DNA of 15,772 nucleotides from the NCBI GenBank assembly GCA_964493095.1, contig CAZBNG010000049.1, positions 1-15,772 on the forward strand. The letters run 5' to 3'. The translations under genes and the position numbers were made by a program. The stretch is from CAYXSX01 sp964493095. GTDB taxonomy: Bacteria > Pseudomonadota > Alphaproteobacteria > Micavibrionales > Micavibrionaceae. The notes beneath the pieces were generated by a model. That model was not told the DNA's origin and made no database searches. It saw nothing but the letters and a program-made list of their open reading frames with translations. The number at the start of each line of letters is the position of its first letter. Within the stretch, counting starts at the first letter, position 1. Of the stretch, positions 14,271-15,772 are shown one piece after another.

Positions 14271-15772
14271 GTCTCTCTTGCTATGCTTTGTGGGAAAAGA
14301 AAATCGATAAAGCGCTCTGCCGTTGGTTGTGGTTCATGATTGGCCAAGCCCGGGCGCTCGTTAGCTTCAATAATCACATAGTCCGGTGCAGAGGGTTTGC
14401 TCACAATAAAATCAAGCCCCGTGACAGGGATTTCCAGTGCGCGCGCGGAGTCTTCTGCTGCTTTTCTCAGGGCGGGGTGAAGGTCTTGTGTCACATCATG
14501 GATGGTGCCCCCAACATGTAAATTGGCGGCTTTGCGCACTTGTAGCTCTTCGCCTTTTGGCAAGATGTCATCAAGTACGTAACCCGCGTTGTGAACGGTC
14601 CGGCGCAGTTCCTCATCGATTGGAATTTTGCTTTCGCCCTGCGTAGCTTGTTTTCTTCTGCGGCTTTGCTTTCTGACTAGATGAAGAATGGTGTTCTGGC
14701 CATCCCCAATGACCGTCGGCGGTTTTCGAATGGCTGCGGCAACAACTTCGTAGTTGATTACGATAATACGCAAATCCTGTCCTCTGACCATTTGCTCCAG
14801 TAAGACTTTATGGTTTACCTGGCGGGCGTAATTAATAGCAGTTTCCAGCTCATTGACTGTTCTAACGTCAACGGTAATACCGGCGCCTTGCTCTCCGATT
14901 GTGGGTTTTACGACAATTGTGCCGTGTTTTTTAAGAAAGGCCTGATTTTCGGACGGCTTTGAAGCCAGGCATTGGTCCGGTACGCTTAGACCGGCTTTGC
15001 GAAGCAGGCGCGTGGTCGTTTTTTTATCGCTGCACCGGCTCATGGCGATAGAGGATGTATGTTCCGTCAAAGACTCTCGGCACACAATACTGGTTCCGCC
15101 GCTTGAAAGCCTGAAATAATTGTCTATTGGGTCGAGCACATCCACGCGGATGCCTCGGCGTCGTGCCTCTTCGATAATGATCATCGCATAAGGATTGAGG
15201 CTTTCTTCAGGTTGTGGCCCGGTAAACAGTGTTTCATTAATCGCGTTTTTGTTTTTAATACAGAAGACGGGCACCTGAACAAAGCCGACTTTTTTGTATA
15301 AATCGATCGCTTCTTCATTGCTGTGCATGACAGAAAGATCAATAAAACTCCGGCCTTCATTCTTATAAAATTCTGCGACATGCTGGACCATTTGAAGGCC
15401 TATGCCGGAATGTTTAGCTTGCGGATCTACGGCCAGAGACCATAAGCTTGCCCCGTTTTCCGGATCGTCAAACGCTTTTTTGTGATCGATCCCCATACAC
15501 ACGGCCACGACATCAGCGGTTTCATCATCAACGGCGACCCAGTATTTGATGAAATGTCCCTTATAAGTCTTTTCCAGGGATTTTGGGTCTATAGGAACCA
15601 TATTGCGTGTTTGGTAAATACGGTTAATGCTGTTTATATCGTCAGTATTGATAAAACGGATAGAAAAAGGCGCTACCTTTTCCTTCAAAGGTTCGTAACT
15701 GTCCAGCATTAAGCGGAACGTATAAGAGGGGTCGATAAACAGTTCCTGCGGGGCATTGGCAATGACCACTTG
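14267..15772 (-). CDS. ngg: N-acetylglutaminylglutamine synthetase (GNAT + ATP-grasp), 5' end outside window
   Basis: The frame is open to the right edge (last codon CAA at 15770-15772), so the N-terminus is missing; a GTG at 15769 is internal. About 501 residues are visible; numbers below count from that GTG. A GNAT acetyltransferase domain (about 36-170) has LWSLAVDPQAKHSGIGLQM as its acetyl-CoA motif and HSNEEAIDLYKKVGF. An ATP-grasp domain (about 245-495) has KKTTTRLLRKAGLSVP, IVVKPTIGEQGAG, VLLEQMVRGQDLR, GLDFIV (Asp453) and IIEANERPG (Glu468, Asn470) for nucleotide and Mg2+ binding. This fusion is diagnostic for Ngg, which builds the osmolyte N-acetylglutaminylglutamine amide together with an asparagine-synthetase-like amidotransferase, expected just beyond the right edge. 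It is translationally coupled to the M42 peptidase gene. Confidence 0.92.
   Translation of the reverse strand, partial: QVVIANAPQELFIDPSYTFRLMLDSYEPLKEKVAPFSIRFINTDDINSINRIYQTRNMVPIDPKSLEKTYKGHFIKYWVAVDDETADVVAVCMGIDHKKAFDDPENGASLWSLAVDPQAKHSGIGLQMVQHVAEFYKNEGRSFIDLSVMHSNEEAIDLYKKVGFVQVPVFCIKNKNAINETLFTGPQPEESLNPYAMIIIEEARRRGIRVDVLDPIDNYFRLSSGGTSIVCRESLTEHTSSIAMSRCSDKKTTTRLLRKAGLSVPDQCLASKPSENQAFLKKHGTIVVKPTIGEQGAGITVDVRTVNELETAINYARQVNHKVLLEQMVRGQDLRIIVINYEVVAAAIRKPPTVIGDGQNTILHLVRKQSRRRKQATQGESKIPIDEELRRTVHNAGYVLDDILPKGEELQVRKAANLHVGGTIHDVTQDLHPALRKAAEDSARALEIPVTGLDFIVSKPSAPDYVIIEANERPGLANHEPQPTAERFIDFLFPQSIARET

Overview
The window looks like chromosomal DNA of an alphaproteobacterium with intermediate GC, plausibly a Micavibrio- or Rhodospirillales-like lineage. 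The taxonomic pointers are an NDUFS4-type complex I accessory protein (found in Alphaproteobacteria and mitochondria), a TIGR01459-type HAD hydrolase, an ECF sigma factor paired with an NrsF/DUF1109 membrane anti-sigma factor, and a second-half NAGGN osmolyte operon. No transposase, phage gene or CRISPR array is visible. Two 10-N assembly gaps (1008-1017, 4722-4731) fall inside genes.

Layout. 1-2049: the end of a very long coiled-coil protein that runs off the left edge. 2170-4946: a HAD-IIA hydrolase and an MsbA-like ABC exporter whose D-loop is lost in an N gap. 5045-6029: a two-CBS-domain protein overlapping a secreted DUF192 protein. 6077-6265: tRNA-Pro(UGG), its terminator, and a decayed second copy of its 3' half. 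6323-7530: ECF sigma factor plus NrsF-like anti-sigma factor. 7542-9143 (minus): a radical-SAM protein of the lysine 2,3-aminomutase family. 9144-9450: a divergent promoter region with a dyad. 9451-9845: NDUFS4-like gene and tRNA-Arg(UCU). 9855-10730 (minus): a 3-mercaptopyruvate sulfurtransferase-like protein. 10852-12569: TerC-family membrane protein, then a coupled pair of an exported one-cysteine MsrB and an exported thioredoxin-like protein. 12576-13024 (minus): a DUF985 cupin broken by one frameshift. 13161-15772 (minus): an M42 peptidase and N-acetylglutaminylglutamine synthetase, running off the right edge.

The most interesting connection is a possible envelope oxidative or metal stress circuit. 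The sigma/anti-sigma pair resembles Caulobacter SigF-NrsF, including two cysteines 50 residues apart. The only match I found by eye to the recalled SigF promoter form (GTAAC-N16-CGAA) that precedes a gene lies just before the exported MsrB/thioredoxin pair about 4.7 kb away. That MsrB lacks both the zinc cysteines and the usual resolving cysteine, so the coupled CPKC protein is a natural candidate for its reductant. The other genes are mostly housekeeping or envelope functions without evident linkage.
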